This document shows, piece after piece, positions 32,954-41,930 of a DNA stretch of 64,000 bases. Both the position numbers and the translations under genes were made by a program. Below the pieces are notes generated by a model, which did not search any database, was not told the origin of the DNA, and worked only from the letters and a program-made list of their open reading frames with translations. Origin of the DNA: Chitinophaga pinensis (GTDB lineage Bacteria > Bacteroidota > Bacteroidia > Chitinophagales > Chitinophagaceae); NCBI GenBank assembly GCA_902167325.1, contig LR632930.1, positions 4,402,001 through 4,466,000 on the forward strand, written 5' to 3'. Each line of letters starts with the position of its first letter. Positions within the stretch are counted from its first letter, which is position 1.

Positions 32954-35900
32954 ATGTCTGATTCATCGCTCAAAAGGATACACAAGCTGTTAGTGGCCAA
33001 CCGCGGCGAGATCGCCGTCCGGATTTTAAGAGCAGCATCGGAATTACGGATCAGAACCGTAGCGATCTTTACTTATGAAGACCGTTACTCCCTTCACCGT
33101 TACAAGGCAGACGAAGCCTACCAGATCGGGAAAGACGATGACCCGCTGAAGCCTTACCTCGATATCGAGGGTATTATCCACCTCGCTAAGTCGCAGGGGG
33201 TAGATGCCATCCATCCCGGTTACGGTTTCCTTAGCGAGAACGTTACTTTCGCACGCCGTTGCCGCGAAGAGGGTATCATTTTCGTAGGGCCTGATCCCGA
33301 AGTAATGGCCCAGTTGGGAGACAAGGTAGCCGCCAAAACACTGGCGCGCCGCGTAAACGTTCCCCTCATCGAAGATTCTCAGGTGAAGCTGGACGACGTG
33401 GAAACCGTGAAGAAGGAAGCCCTTCGCATTGGTCTCCCCATTATCCTCAAAGCTGCCTCCGGCGGCGGAGGCCGTGGTATGCGCGTAGTTCGGGAAGAAA
33501 GCCAGCTGGAACGCTCTTTCCTCGAAGCAAGGGGCGAAGCCGGTAAAGCTTTCGGTGACGATACCATCTTCATCGAAAAGTTCATCGAAGAACCCAAGCA
33601 CATCGAAGTGCAGCTCATGGGCGACAATTACGGCAATATCGTGCACCTCTACGAGCGCGACTGTTCCGTTCAGCGCCGTTTCCAGAAAGTAGTGGAGATA
33701 GCGCCTTCGCCCAACCTCCCCCAGGAAACCCGTGAAGAAATATATAAATACGCGCTGGCCCTCGCCCGCGAAGTAAAATATAATAACGTCGGCACCGTGG
33801 AGTTCCTGGTAGACCGGCAGAACAAGGTGTTCTTCATCGAAGTGAATCCCCGTATTCAGGTGGAACATACCGTTACCGAAGAGGTAACCGGTATCGACAT
33901 CGTACGGTCGCAGATCCTCATCGCCAAAGGCCATCATTTATCCGACCCCGAGATCTTCCTCAAGAACCAGGACGATGTGCGCCTCAATGGCTTCGCCATC
34001 CAGTGCCGCGTTACCACAGAAGATCCGGAGAACAACTTCACCCCTGATTACGGCACCGTGATCGCTTACCGCAACGCGGGAGGCTTCGGTATACGGCTCG
34101 ATGAGGGCAGCGCCTATTCCGGCGTAAAGATCTCGCCCTTCTTCGACTCCATGCTCGTAAAGGTGACCGCATCCGGCCGTACGCTTTCAGGCGCGGCTGG
34201 CAGGCTCCACCGTACGCTCAAGGAGTTCCGCATCCGCGGGGTGAAAACAAACATCCGCTTCTTAGAAAACGTAATTACACACGATACTTTCCGTAAAGGA
34301 AACTGTACGGTAGGCTTTATTGACCAGCATCCCGAGCTTTTCAAGCTGTCGCCCATCCGCGACCGCGCCACGAAAACCCTCATGTACCTGGCAGACGTGA
34401 CGGTAAACGGGCATGTAGACGTTAAAGGCAAGCATGACGGCCGCAAGTTCCGGGTACCTCACGTGCCTTCCTTCGACCCGCTGGCACCCGTTCCCGAAGG
34501 CACCCGCAACAAGCTCATCACCATGGGCCGAGAGAACTTCACCCAATGGCTCCGCAACGAGAAGCCGGTATACTTCACCGATACCACTTACCGCGATGCA
34601 CACCAGAGCCTCCTCGCCACCCGCGTGCGTACAAAGGATATCCTCGCCGTTGCAGAAGGTTATGCCCGCAATAACCCGCAACTCTTCTCCATGGAAGTAT
34701 GGGGCGGTGCCACCTTCGACGTAGCCATGCGCTTCCTCCACGAATGCCCCTGGAGAAGGCTCCAGCTCATGCGCGAAGCCATGCCCAACGTGCTGCTGCA
34801 AATGCTGTTCAGAGGCTCCAATGCAGTAGGCTATTCCGCCTACCCGGAAAACCTCATCGCCAAATTCATCGAGAAAGCGGCGGAGAACGGTATCGACATC
34901 TTCCGCATCTTCGATTCCCTCAACGATATTGATGCCATGACGCCTTCCATCGGCTTCGTGCGCAACAATACCACCTCCCTCGCGCAGGCCGCTATCAGCT
35001 ATACCGGCGATATCCTGCACAAGGACAATAAGAAGTACACCCTCGATTACTACGTTTCCCTCGCCAAACGCCTCGAAGACGCCGGCGCGCACATGCTCTG
35101 CATCAAGGACATGGCCGGTCTTCTCAAGCCACAGGCCGCCACCGTTCTGGTAGGTGCCCTGAAAGACGCGGTGAAACTCCCCATCGTTCTGCATACCCAC
35201 GATACCGCTTCCGTTCAGGCCGCCACTTACCTGAAAGCCATCGAAGCAGGCGTGAATGCAGTGGATTGCGCCATCGCTTCCCTGAGCGGGCTTACCTCAC
35301 AGCCCAACCTCAATGCCATGGCCGCCATCCTAGAAGGCCACGAACGCAGCCAACCCATGAACTTCGCTTCCCTCAACGAATACAGCAACTACTGGGAAGA
35401 TGTGCGCGAATACTATTACCCCTTCGAGTCAGACATGAAGGCAGGTACCGCACAGGTATACGAAAACGAGATCCCCGGCGGCCAGTACTCCAACCTGCGT
35501 CAGCAGGCAGAGTCCCTCGGCCTCGGCGAAAAACTGGAGACCATCAAACACAACTACGCTGTGGTGAACGACCTCTTCGGTGATATCGTGAAAGTAACGC
35601 CCAGCTCCAAAGTAGTAGGGGATATGGCGCTGTTTATGACAGCAAACAGCCTTACTGCTGCCGACGTAATGGACGGCACCCGCAACCTGGCGTTCCCCGC
35701 CAGCGTGCTGGGCTTCTTCAAAGGAGAGATAGGCCAGCCTTACGGCGGCTTCCCTAAAGAACTGCAGAAGATCGTGCTGAAAGGGCAGGAGCCGCTGAAA
35801 GGCAAACCCAACGCACACCTCGCGCCGGTTGACTTCGACAGCGATTTCGCTGCCTTCCAGCTCAAATACCCTTACGCAGAATTCCTCGATTACCTCAGCT

Positions 35901-36406
35901 ACCACATGTTCCCGAAAGTATTCGAAGAATACTATCAACATGCACAGGTATATGGCAACGTAGAGGCTATTCCGACACCGGCATTCTTCTACGGACTGAA
36001 GCTGGGCGAGGAAATCCTCATCACACTGGGCCAGGGTAAAACCATAATCGTTAAGCTCCTCTATGTGCTCCCGGCCGACGAAAGCGGCATGCGCACCGTA
36101 GTATTTGAGCTAAACGGTTATACCCGCCGCGTGCAGGTGCGCGACCGCTCCGTGAAAAGTGAAGTGCCCACCAATAAAAAGGTGAGCAATGCTACCAGCG
36201 AAGTAGGTGCCCCGCTGCAGGGCAAACTGTCTAAGATACTGGTGAAAGCCGGAGACAGCATCGGTGCCAACACCCCGCTGTTTATCATCGAGGCCATGAA
36301 AATGGAAACCACGGTTACGGCAACACGCGACTCGAAAGTAAAATCCATCCACCTGCGCGAAGGCACCATGGTGCAACAGGACGATCTGGTGGTGGAACTC
36401 GAATAG
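32954..36406 (+). CDS. pyc: Pyruvate carboxylase
   Basis: 1150 aa biotin enzyme converting pyruvate to oxaloacetate with bicarbonate and ATP. Biotin carboxylase domain first (LLVANRGEIAVRILRAA, then the ATP-grasp ASGGGGRGMRVV), then the carboxyltransferase domain (TDTTYRDAHQSLLATRVRT, with metal ligands in HTHDTAS), the allosteric/linker part, and a C-terminal biotinyl domain with the biotinylated lysine in EAMKMET. The ATG at 32954 gives the normal N-terminus; a TTG 21 bp upstream is less likely. Replenishes the TCA cycle. Ends at a strong terminator. Confidence 0.96.
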   Translation: MSDSSLKRIHKLLVANRGEIAVRILRAASELRIRTVAIFTYEDRYSLHRYKADEAYQIGKDDDPLKPYLDIEGIIHLAKSQGVDAIHPGYGFLSENVTFARRCREEGIIFVGPDPEVMAQLGDKVAAKTLARRVNVPLIEDSQVKLDDVETVKKEALRIGLPIILKAASGGGGRGMRVVREESQLERSFLEARGEAGKAFGDDTIFIEKFIEEPKHIEVQLMGDNYGNIVHLYERDCSVQRRFQKVVEIAPSPNLPQETREEIYKYALALAREVKYNNVGTVEFLVDRQNKVFFIEVNPRIQVEHTVTEEVTGIDIVRSQILIAKGHHLSDPEIFLKNQDDVRLNGFAIQCRVTTEDPENNFTPDYGTVIAYRNAGGFGIRLDEGSAYSGVKISPFFDSMLVKVTASGRTLSGAAGRLHRTLKEFRIRGVKTNIRFLENVITHDTFRKGNCTVGFIDQHPELFKLSPIRDRATKTLMYLADVTVNGHVDVKGKHDGRKFRVPHVPSFDPLAPVPEGTRNKLITMGRENFTQWLRNEKPVYFTDTTYRDAHQSLLATRVRTKDILAVAEGYARNNPQLFSMEVWGGATFDVAMRFLHECPWRRLQLMREAMPNVLLQMLFRGSNAVGYSAYPENLIAKFIEKAAENGIDIFRIFDSLNDIDAMTPSIGFVRNNTTSLAQAAISYTGDILHKDNKKYTLDYYVSLAKRLEDAGAHMLCIKDMAGLLKPQAATVLVGALKDAVKLPIVLHTHDTASVQAATYLKAIEAGVNAVDCAIASLSGLTSQPNLNAMAAILEGHERSQPMNFASLNEYSNYWEDVREYYYPFESDMKAGTAQVYENEIPGGQYSNLRQQAESLGLGEKLETIKHNYAVVNDLFGDIVKVTPSSKVVGDMALFMTANSLTAADVMDGTRNLAFPASVLGFFKGEIGQPYGGFPKELQKIVLKGQEPLKGKPNAHLAPVDFDSDFAAFQLKYPYAEFLDYLSYHMFPKVFEEYYQHAQVYGNVEAIPTPAFFYGLKLGEEILITLGQGKTIIVKLLYVLPADESGMRTVVFELNGYTRRVQVRDRSVKSEVPTNKKVSNATSEVGAPLQGKLSKILVKAGDSIGANTPLFIIEAMKMETTVTATRDSKVKSIHLREGTMVQQDDLVVELE

Positions 36407-36410
36407 TTTT

Positions 36411-36459
36411 TATTTTTAAGATTGGTTTAAGGCCTTCCGGAAGCGGGAGGCCTTTTTTT
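36411..36459 (+). terminator. Terminator region of pyc
   Basis: Stem AAGGCCT (36429-36435) / AGGCCTT (36448-36454), then T. Preceded by TATTTTTAAGAT, which recurs at the same distance after the first ZU5 lipoprotein gene (37892-37903). Confidence 0.85.
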
Positions 36460-36632
36460 ATGCCCGGAATCCATCCCCGGCCACTTCACGCATATCACCC
36501 AACCGCACACCCTTCTTATCCGACATCCCGTAGCAAGGTACTTCACCACAAAAGGCCAGTCCGGTATATTTAATACAATACAATCCCGAACCCATCCCTT
36601 AATCTGATTCCTTAACCCTTAATAAAACAGTA

Positions 36633-37886
36633 ATGCACAGACAATTATTGACCCTATGCTGCATGGTACTGCTCTTCGCGGCCTGCCATAAACCTGCCAG
36701 CCTGAAGCCTGAAAAATCTCCCATCCTTAAAGACCAGAAAATGTCGGCCCTTTCGGAAGAAGGAGATCCCGTGCCCGAAGGCACACCCGATGACACTCCA
36801 ATAGCCCAAACCACCATTGGATCTGCAGGAGGAGAACTCACCAGTACCGACGGCAAGGTAAAAGTAACTATACCCGCCGGTGCCCTCACCACCAGCCAGC
36901 ACATCAGCATCCAGCGGATTACGAACACCAATCCCATGGGAGCCAACAAAGGTTACCGCCTGTTACCGCATGGCCTCCAGTTCACCCAACCGGTATCGGT
37001 TTCTTTCAGTTATGATGAGAAAACCATGAACGGCACCATCCCCGAGGCACTGGGGATCGCATTCCAGAACGATGAAGGTATTTGGTGGGCGCTGCCCGTG
37101 GTGACGGACACTGCCGCCAAAAAAGTTACTGTCAGCACCACCCATTTCTCAGACTGGAGCCTGTTCAAAACTTTGGAGCTGCTGGTGTACCTCCCTAAAG
37201 TCCCGGTATCGGGCAGCACCCCGATGTATGTATTTTGTAATGAAGATTTCTTCGAACCGATACCATCCACCGGTAAAGCTATCCTGCAAAAGCGGCTGGC
37301 TGCGGAGCCGTATATCGTAGAATGGCTCCTGATGGGCAATGGCGACCTTTCGCCATATGGAGCAGAAGCAGTATATACGGCGGCTGATCATGTAACACCT
37401 CCCGCCACAGTTTCGGTAGAACTAAACCCGGACAATGGGAAACGGTACATTCTAATGGCCCGGATCGAAATAGTGCAGATTATTATGCAGGTAAGGATAG
37501 ACGGTGGCGAATGGTACAATTATCCGAATGTAAGACCCGCATCCTACATTGATGGTGCCTGGTTTATGCAAAACGTATCCAGACCCGGTGTCAGGGATTT
37601 GCTGTACATCACCGCAAAAGTACCCCGGAACGGCGGCAAGGCACCACTTTCCGACTTCAATTCTGTACTGTTCGATAAATTGGGATTGAAGCTGGGAATT
37701 TATTACAAAGAAACTGAATTAGGTCCCACACTTACCAGCCCCGGCTTTATAGAGGTATCTGCAAACGAGGAAGACGATCAGTACATTTTCGGCCGGTTCG
37801 AAGTGGAGAAAGCCGGAGAAGCTTACAATTTTACCAGTACGCATAAATTAGAAGGTTTTTTCTACGTGATGAAGGCATCTCAATAA
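36633..37886 (+). CDS. ZU5-domain lipoprotein, copy 1
   Basis: 417 aa. A lipoprotein signal peptide ends in LLFAACHKP (lipidated cysteine about residue 18), and a proline/acid-rich linker is followed by a ZU5-like domain (about 65-180): IGSAGGELTSTDGKVKVTIP, AGALTTSQHISIQRI, PHGLQFTQPVSVSF, and the closing THFSDWSLF. The remaining 240 residues are probably further beta domains of unknown type. Surface-exposed anchoring is likely; function unknown. First of three tandem paralogues (36633-40970), each with its own 3' hairpin except perhaps the last. Confidence 0.75.
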   Translation: MHRQLLTLCCMVLLFAACHKPASLKPEKSPILKDQKMSALSEEGDPVPEGTPDDTPIAQTTIGSAGGELTSTDGKVKVTIPAGALTTSQHISIQRITNTNPMGANKGYRLLPHGLQFTQPVSVSFSYDEKTMNGTIPEALGIAFQNDEGIWWALPVVTDTAAKKVTVSTTHFSDWSLFKTLELLVYLPKVPVSGSTPMYVFCNEDFFEPIPSTGKAILQKRLAAEPYIVEWLLMGNGDLSPYGAEAVYTAADHVTPPATVSVELNPDNGKRYILMARIEIVQIIMQVRIDGGEWYNYPNVRPASYIDGAWFMQNVSRPGVRDLLYITAKVPRNGGKAPLSDFNSVLFDKLGLKLGIYYKETELGPTLTSPGFIEVSANEEDDQYIFGRFEVEKAGEAYNFTSTHKLEGFFYVMKASQ

Positions 37887-37891
37887 CATCC

Positions 37892-37937
37892 TATTTTTAA
37901 GATGGGCGAAAAGCCTCCCGTTTCCGGGAGGCTTTTT
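37892..37937 (+). terminator. Terminator of ZU5 lipoprotein copy 1
   Basis: AAGCCTCCCG (37911-37920) / CGGGAGGCTT (37925-37934) plus T-run, preceded by the same TATTTTTAAGAT as after pyc. Confidence 0.9.
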
Positions 37938-38065
37938 TATTAATTCGGCCGCCGGAATACACCATTCACCGCTCAACATCTTTGCCTTAACGGTGTAAAG
38001 CCACAACTCACAATATTAGATACGCAGCTGAAGGTGCAACCACTATCTTCCCATTCACCCGCATG

Positions 38066-38073
38066 TACTTTTG
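38066..38073 (+). promoter_or_regulatory. -7 promoter box TACTTTTG of ZU5 copy 2
   Basis: TAnnTTTG, 22 bp before the ATG at 38096. It makes an in-frame start at 38063 impossible from this promoter. Confidence 0.5.
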
Positions 38074-38095
38074 TAATTGCAAAATCACACAGCTC

Positions 38096-39424
38096 ATGCT
38101 ATTAAAACGAATAGGGATCATTTGTATGGCCATCGCCTTCCTGGCGTCCTGCAAAAAATCCGATACCCCCGGCACCGAAGTACCTGGCCCCAAGCCTCCC
38201 AAACCCGATGTAGTAACACCAGTAGGTACACCAGATAATACGCCTGCTGAAACCAAAACCATCGGCGCAACAGGTGGACAAATATTTTCCAGTGACGGTT
38301 ATCTGAAAGTGATCATCCCCGCCGGCGCATTCACTTCCGACCAGCAGGTGAGCGTTCAGCAGATCAGTAATAACTGTCCGGGTACCCATGGCATGGCCTA
38401 TCGTGTCCTGCCTGAAGGAGTAACCTTCGCCAAACCGGTTACGCTCCAGTTCAGGATTAATATGACCGACAGTACCCACCTTGGCCTTGGGTTTGCAACT
38501 GCAGCTTATCAAAACAAAAAAGGCGTCTGGATGGCCATGCCCAAAGCGGTAGTGAATGCCGAAGCACGCACCGTTTCCATTGAAACCACACACTTCAGTG
38601 ACTGGACGGTAGTGTCTGGCGTAATGATGACTGCAAACCCCGGCCTGGTAATTCCCGGCGGCAAATCAAAGCTGATCGTTTATTATGCGGAAGACCTGCT
38701 GGCACCGCTGGTAAAAGAAGAAATACCAGTACCCGGTTTCATCGAAATGCCCTCCCAATATGTAAGCAACTGGAGGGTAACGAACGGATTGGGCACCGTG
38801 CAGGCGGAAGGAGGAAAGGCCACCTACACTGCTCCCGCCTTCAAACCCGATGCAGCCCAGGAAACCGCCACTATATCCTGTGATGTAAAAAGCGGAAGTA
38901 ATACTGTAACGCTCAATACCAAAGTGACCACCACCCATGGTTACATCTCCTTCAGTGTGAACGGTGGAAAAACCCAGATAGTACACAGGGGCGTGGCGCA
39001 AAGGTTCAGGTACAACCTGGGCGGCGGGCAGGCAGGTCCTGTCTATACGGCGATATATGGCAACGCCACCCCCAGCACTGCCAGTGCACCAATCTGGATC
39101 GAATGGCCGCTCTCTCTGGGAACTACAGGAGCCTGGCTCTGGAAAACATTTACCCCTGATCTGGTAAGAATCCACTTCTTATACAATGGGGCATATTATG
39201 ATTGTTCTTATCTGCCGAAGCAGGGTGACAGGGATCTTGTAATAAGTCCGGGTTACGTGAAGGTTTATACCGACCATACCCATGACGGGTATTACACGGG
39301 CGAATTCGAAGTGGAAAAGGCCAGTCCTACAGCCACAATTTCCGAGAAATGGAGAACCATTCATATTAAAGGGAAATTCCGTGTGCCTACGAAAGTGGAT
39401 ATCATTTCTCCTGTTCCATTTTAA
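38096..39424 (+). CDS. ZU5-domain lipoprotein, copy 2
   Basis: 442 aa. Signal peptide with lipobox IAFLASCKKS (cysteine about residue 18), a proline-rich linker (GPKPPKPD), then a ZU5-like domain: IGATGGQIFSSDGYLKVIIP, AGAFTSDQQVSVQQI, and ETTHFSDW. The C-terminal half differs from copies 1 and 3 but keeps a repeated-fold feel (EFEVEKASPTATI near the end matches FEVEKAGEA in copy 1). Probably an outer-surface or periplasmic anchored protein of unknown function. Confidence 0.75.
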   Translation: MLLKRIGIICMAIAFLASCKKSDTPGTEVPGPKPPKPDVVTPVGTPDNTPAETKTIGATGGQIFSSDGYLKVIIPAGAFTSDQQVSVQQISNNCPGTHGMAYRVLPEGVTFAKPVTLQFRINMTDSTHLGLGFATAAYQNKKGVWMAMPKAVVNAEARTVSIETTHFSDWTVVSGVMMTANPGLVIPGGKSKLIVYYAEDLLAPLVKEEIPVPGFIEMPSQYVSNWRVTNGLGTVQAEGGKATYTAPAFKPDAAQETATISCDVKSGSNTVTLNTKVTTTHGYISFSVNGGKTQIVHRGVAQRFRYNLGGGQAGPVYTAIYGNATPSTASAPIWIEWPLSLGTTGAWLWKTFTPDLVRIHFLYNGAYYDCSYLPKQGDRDLVISPGYVKVYTDHTHDGYYTGEFEVEKASPTATISEKWRTIHIKGKFRVPTKVDIISPVPF

Positions 39425-39470
39425 AACTATCCCGATATCTATATAGTGATAGTGATAATTGCAAAGCATC

Positions 39471-39499
39471 AGCGCTCCCGTAACTGGGGGCGCTTTTGT
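39471..39499 (+). terminator. Terminator of ZU5 lipoprotein copy 2
   Basis: AGCGCTCCC / GGGGGCGCTTTT with a short loop and one mismatch. Confidence 0.75.
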
Positions 39500-39692
39500 T
39501 TGCTGTTTCATTTATAACAAGGTTATACATTTCAGCAGTTTACGCAGCTTTACAGACAGATCATCCGATGTTCCGCCATACCCGCAGGTTGTTTCACCCC
39601 CTTTCATTATGCCCGGCAGGCAGTCTCATTTTACATTTACCCCGGAATCGAATGTTCACCCCACGATTATAACCTCATCAATTCAGCGCATC

Positions 39693-40970
39693 ATGAAAGT
39701 AATTCAGCTCAACACCAAACTGCGGCTCATCCAATTCGGATGGGTAATGCTTTGCCTTTGCCTGTTATCCTGCAAAAAAGATCCTCCTAAAGAAGAAGTG
39801 GTTGTTCCTGAACCGGGTGTACCCGTGGTAACGGAAGCCGGTGTACCTGACGGAACGCCCGTTGCCCAGAAAGTGATCGGCGCAGCAGGAGGATCACTCG
39901 CATCCAACGACAAAGGCATTACCATCAACATTCCTGCAGGCGCACTCACTGCAGACCAGACTGTTAAGATCACCCGTATCACGAGTACCAATCCCATCGG
40001 CTCTGCAAAAGGATATCGTTTAGAGCCGCATGGCCTCACCTTCGCCAAGCCCGTTACACTCACGATTAACGGGGGCGACAGTCTGCTCACCGGCACCATC
40101 CCCGAAGCGGTAGGCATTGCCTTCCGTAACGATAAGGGTAACTGGGTGGCCATGCCCGGCGCTACGGTAAATGCAACACAAAAAACAGTTTCCATCCAAA
40201 CCACGCACTTCAGTGACTGGGAATGGTTCAAAGCCATGGAGTTGCGCGCGCACGTAAACCTGCTGGAAATGGGCACCGCTACGCGGCTGGAAGTGGTGGC
40301 TATAATACCAGACCTGCTGGCTCCACTGACTAAACAAACATATATCGATGCAATCAGGGTAAAAGACAGTGATATAAAGGGCTGGACCCTGTCTTCCGAT
40401 TACGGAACACTGACGCCCAATGGAGCAAAGGCTACTTATGCAGCCGCGAATTACTGGACAGACCATCCTGTGAATCCCGTTGCCATTAGTGTGGAAATAA
40501 AAGGACCTGACCAGAAAAAATACATACTCGTAACAGATATCAGGGTTACGGCTGGCGAAGTGGAGTTTAACATCGGCGGCACAACCCATAAGTTATACGC
40601 AGCACCTGCCATGCGGGTGAATGGCGCATGGCATCTTTTCGCCAATACAAATGAAATAGATGGCAGAGATATCACTTTCAGGATCGATGGTTTTAATACA
40701 CCCGGCAGCTTTAACTGGACCATGGGCAATGTTCCCAACATTCAGTGCCATATTACCATGAAAAACCAGGAATGGTCGGCCTTTTATGACGATCCGGAAA
40801 CCGATCCTGTAATTTTCATACCCAGCCCCGGCACCGTGGAAGTCACCAGTATCGCCAATGGATTTATAACCGGCACCTTCTCCGGAAGTCACTTCGGGAT
40901 ACGTTCCACTATGTTGAAAACCTGGACGCGCGTGACCGGGAAGTTCAGGGTAATGATGACGATTGAATAA
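39693..40970 (+). CDS. ZU5-domain lipoprotein, copy 3
   Basis: 425 aa from the ATG at 39693, which puts the lipoprotein signal (MLCLCLLSCKKD) at the N-terminus; the open frame continues 78 codons upstream without plausible signal sequence. The ZU5-like domain shows IGAAGGSLASNDKGITINIP, AGALTADQTVKITRI, PHGLTFAKPVTLTI and QTTHFSDWEWF, very close to copy 1 (for example STNPIGSAKGYRLEPHGL against NTNPMGANKGYRLLPHGL). Copy 3 is therefore nearer to copy 1 than to copy 2. No transposition signs flank the tandem. Confidence 0.75.
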   Translation: MKVIQLNTKLRLIQFGWVMLCLCLLSCKKDPPKEEVVVPEPGVPVVTEAGVPDGTPVAQKVIGAAGGSLASNDKGITINIPAGALTADQTVKITRITSTNPIGSAKGYRLEPHGLTFAKPVTLTINGGDSLLTGTIPEAVGIAFRNDKGNWVAMPGATVNATQKTVSIQTTHFSDWEWFKAMELRAHVNLLEMGTATRLEVVAIIPDLLAPLTKQTYIDAIRVKDSDIKGWTLSSDYGTLTPNGAKATYAAANYWTDHPVNPVAISVEIKGPDQKKYILVTDIRVTAGEVEFNIGGTTHKLYAAPAMRVNGAWHLFANTNEIDGRDITFRIDGFNTPGSFNWTMGNVPNIQCHITMKNQEWSAFYDDPETDPVIFIPSPGTVEVTSIANGFITGTFSGSHFGIRSTMLKTWTRVTGKFRVMMTIE

Positions 40971-41043
40971 ACATCACACTTTGCAGCACTGAAACAGCCT
41001 TAAATGACCGGCGTTCCGGTTTGGGATTTATAGATTATAAGGT

Positions 41044-41074
41044 AAAAAAGAAGGCTCCCCGTATGGGAGCCTTC
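41044..41074 (-). terminator. Terminator of the collagen-like lipoprotein gene (minus strand)
   Basis: Perfect stem GAAGGCTCCC / GGGAGCCTTC (41050-41059, 41065-41074); the A-run at 41044-41049 gives the minus-strand T-run. Confidence 0.88.
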
Positions 41075-41090
41075 TGCATTCCGGAACTGC

Positions 41091-41606
41091 TTACAGGGGT
41101 ATTTTATAAGCTTTGCAAAGTTCTTCATAACTGAGGCTGCGCGGGTTTATCTGCCGGCCGCTGCTCACACCGCCGGGGATGATGACATAGCGGACGGAAT
41201 TGGTATTGGCGGGAATACCGTTTGGAATAATGTCGCAGATAATGCGAACTTTTCCCAACGTAAGGGCCGACTGAAAACGGTATTGCACATCAGCCCCGCC
41301 AATGTTATAGTAGATGCTGGGCAATTGCTTGATGGAACCGGGGCCATCGGGGTCAGCTATGAATTTGGCGAATACGATCACCGTACCCTGATCAAGCACC
41401 TGCTGGGTAACACCGGCAGCGGTAATATCGAAGTAATAGGTCTTCTTTCCAGAGCCTGCGGAAGTAGTAGATGCTACCCAGGGGTTGGTGGTAACCCAGG
41501 CAGAATACATCACATTCGCGGTTCCGGGAGGGCCCTGGTCGCCTTTCTTGCAGGAAAAAACGGTAAAGAGGAAAAGAGACAGGAGTCCTGAGATAAGAGG
41601 TTTCAT
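41091..41606 (-). CDS. Small lipoprotein with GxxGPPG segment
   Basis: 171 aa from the ATG at 41606. Lipoprotein signal (LFLFTVFSCKKG, cysteine about residue 19) followed directly by GDQGPPGT, a collagen-like fragment often seen just after the lipidated cysteine in Bacteroidota lipoproteins, then a globular domain of about 140 residues with conserved-looking tryptophans (YSAWVTTNPWVAS). Function unknown. Its start codon overlaps the stop of an upstream leucine-rich leader frame (ATGA), and a promoter box about 210 bp upstream implies a long leader. Confidence 0.7.
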   Translation of the reverse strand: MKPLISGLLSLFLFTVFSCKKGDQGPPGTANVMYSAWVTTNPWVASTTSAGSGKKTYYFDITAAGVTQQVLDQGTVIVFAKFIADPDGPGSIKQLPSIYYNIGGADVQYRFQSALTLGKVRIICDIIPNGIPANTNSVRYVIIPGGVSSGRQINPRSLSYEELCKAYKIPL

Positions 41607-41743
41607 ATAAATGGTTTTTGGTTCGGTGGATAAGGGGTTACGTGAAAGTACGCCGGCAACAGTTTTCCGGCAATCGTAGAAATACGCGAATTCAGGATAG
41701 ACCTTAACAGCAGCAGAAGGCCCCTCATTGCAGGGGCCTTCAT
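41603..41743 (-). CDS. Candidate leader peptide with five consecutive leucines
   Basis: A 46-codon frame (41 codons from the second ATG at 41728) lies in the lipoprotein mRNA leader. The run LLLLL near its start is encoded by CTT CTG CTG CTG TTA, as in leucine attenuator leaders, and the frame ends in a TGA overlapping the lipoprotein ATG. A perfect 9-bp hairpin (41717-41725 with 41732-41740) holds the second ATG in its loop. No amino-acid biosynthesis gene follows, so an attenuator role is only a possibility. Confidence 0.3.
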   Translation of the reverse strand: MKAPAMRGLLLLLRSILNSRISTIAGKLLPAYFHVTPYPPNQKPFI

Positions 41744-41813
41744 AGTTAACAGGGGGATATCCGTTAATAGGGAAATTGACAGAAATGCTCCGCTCAGATG
41801 CGGGATGATGATG

Positions 41814-41821
41814 CAAAAATA
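41814..41821 (-). promoter_or_regulatory. -7 promoter box TATTTTTG of the lipoprotein gene (minus strand)
   Basis: TAnnTTTG on the minus strand, about 207 bp before the lipoprotein ATG, implying a leader of roughly 200 nt. Confidence 0.45.
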
Positions 41822-41876
41822 GGGCAGGGGGCTAAGGCAGGGTATCGTATAAATACCTGAAATGAGGGAAGGGCAC

Positions 41877-41910
41877 AAAAAAAACGCCCCCGGAAACCGG
41901 GAGCGCTTTT
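41877..41910 (-). terminator. Terminator of ndk (minus strand)
   Basis: Stem CGCCCCCGG / CCGGGAGCG with one mismatch and an eight-base A-run that gives a minus-strand T-run. Confidence 0.88.
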
Positions 41911-41930
41911 CATGCTAAATGCGTTCAATA

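Larger units (their letters stand above)
41607..41930. other. Leader and promoter region upstream of the lipoprotein gene; ndk terminator
   Basis: Holds, on the minus strand, the ndk terminator (41877-41910), promoter box TATTTTTG (41814-41821), the hairpin at 41717-41740 and the leucine-rich frame. Confidence 0.6.

Noticed and set aside
34262..35200. 312-codon minus-strand frame within pyc
   Set aside because: Lies inside the well-conserved carboxyltransferase part of pyruvate carboxylase; no independent evidence.
36481..36560. C-rich stretch that can be cut into 11-mers
   Set aside because: Neighbouring 11-mers match no better than chance apart from shared C-richness, so I do not count it as a periodic array.
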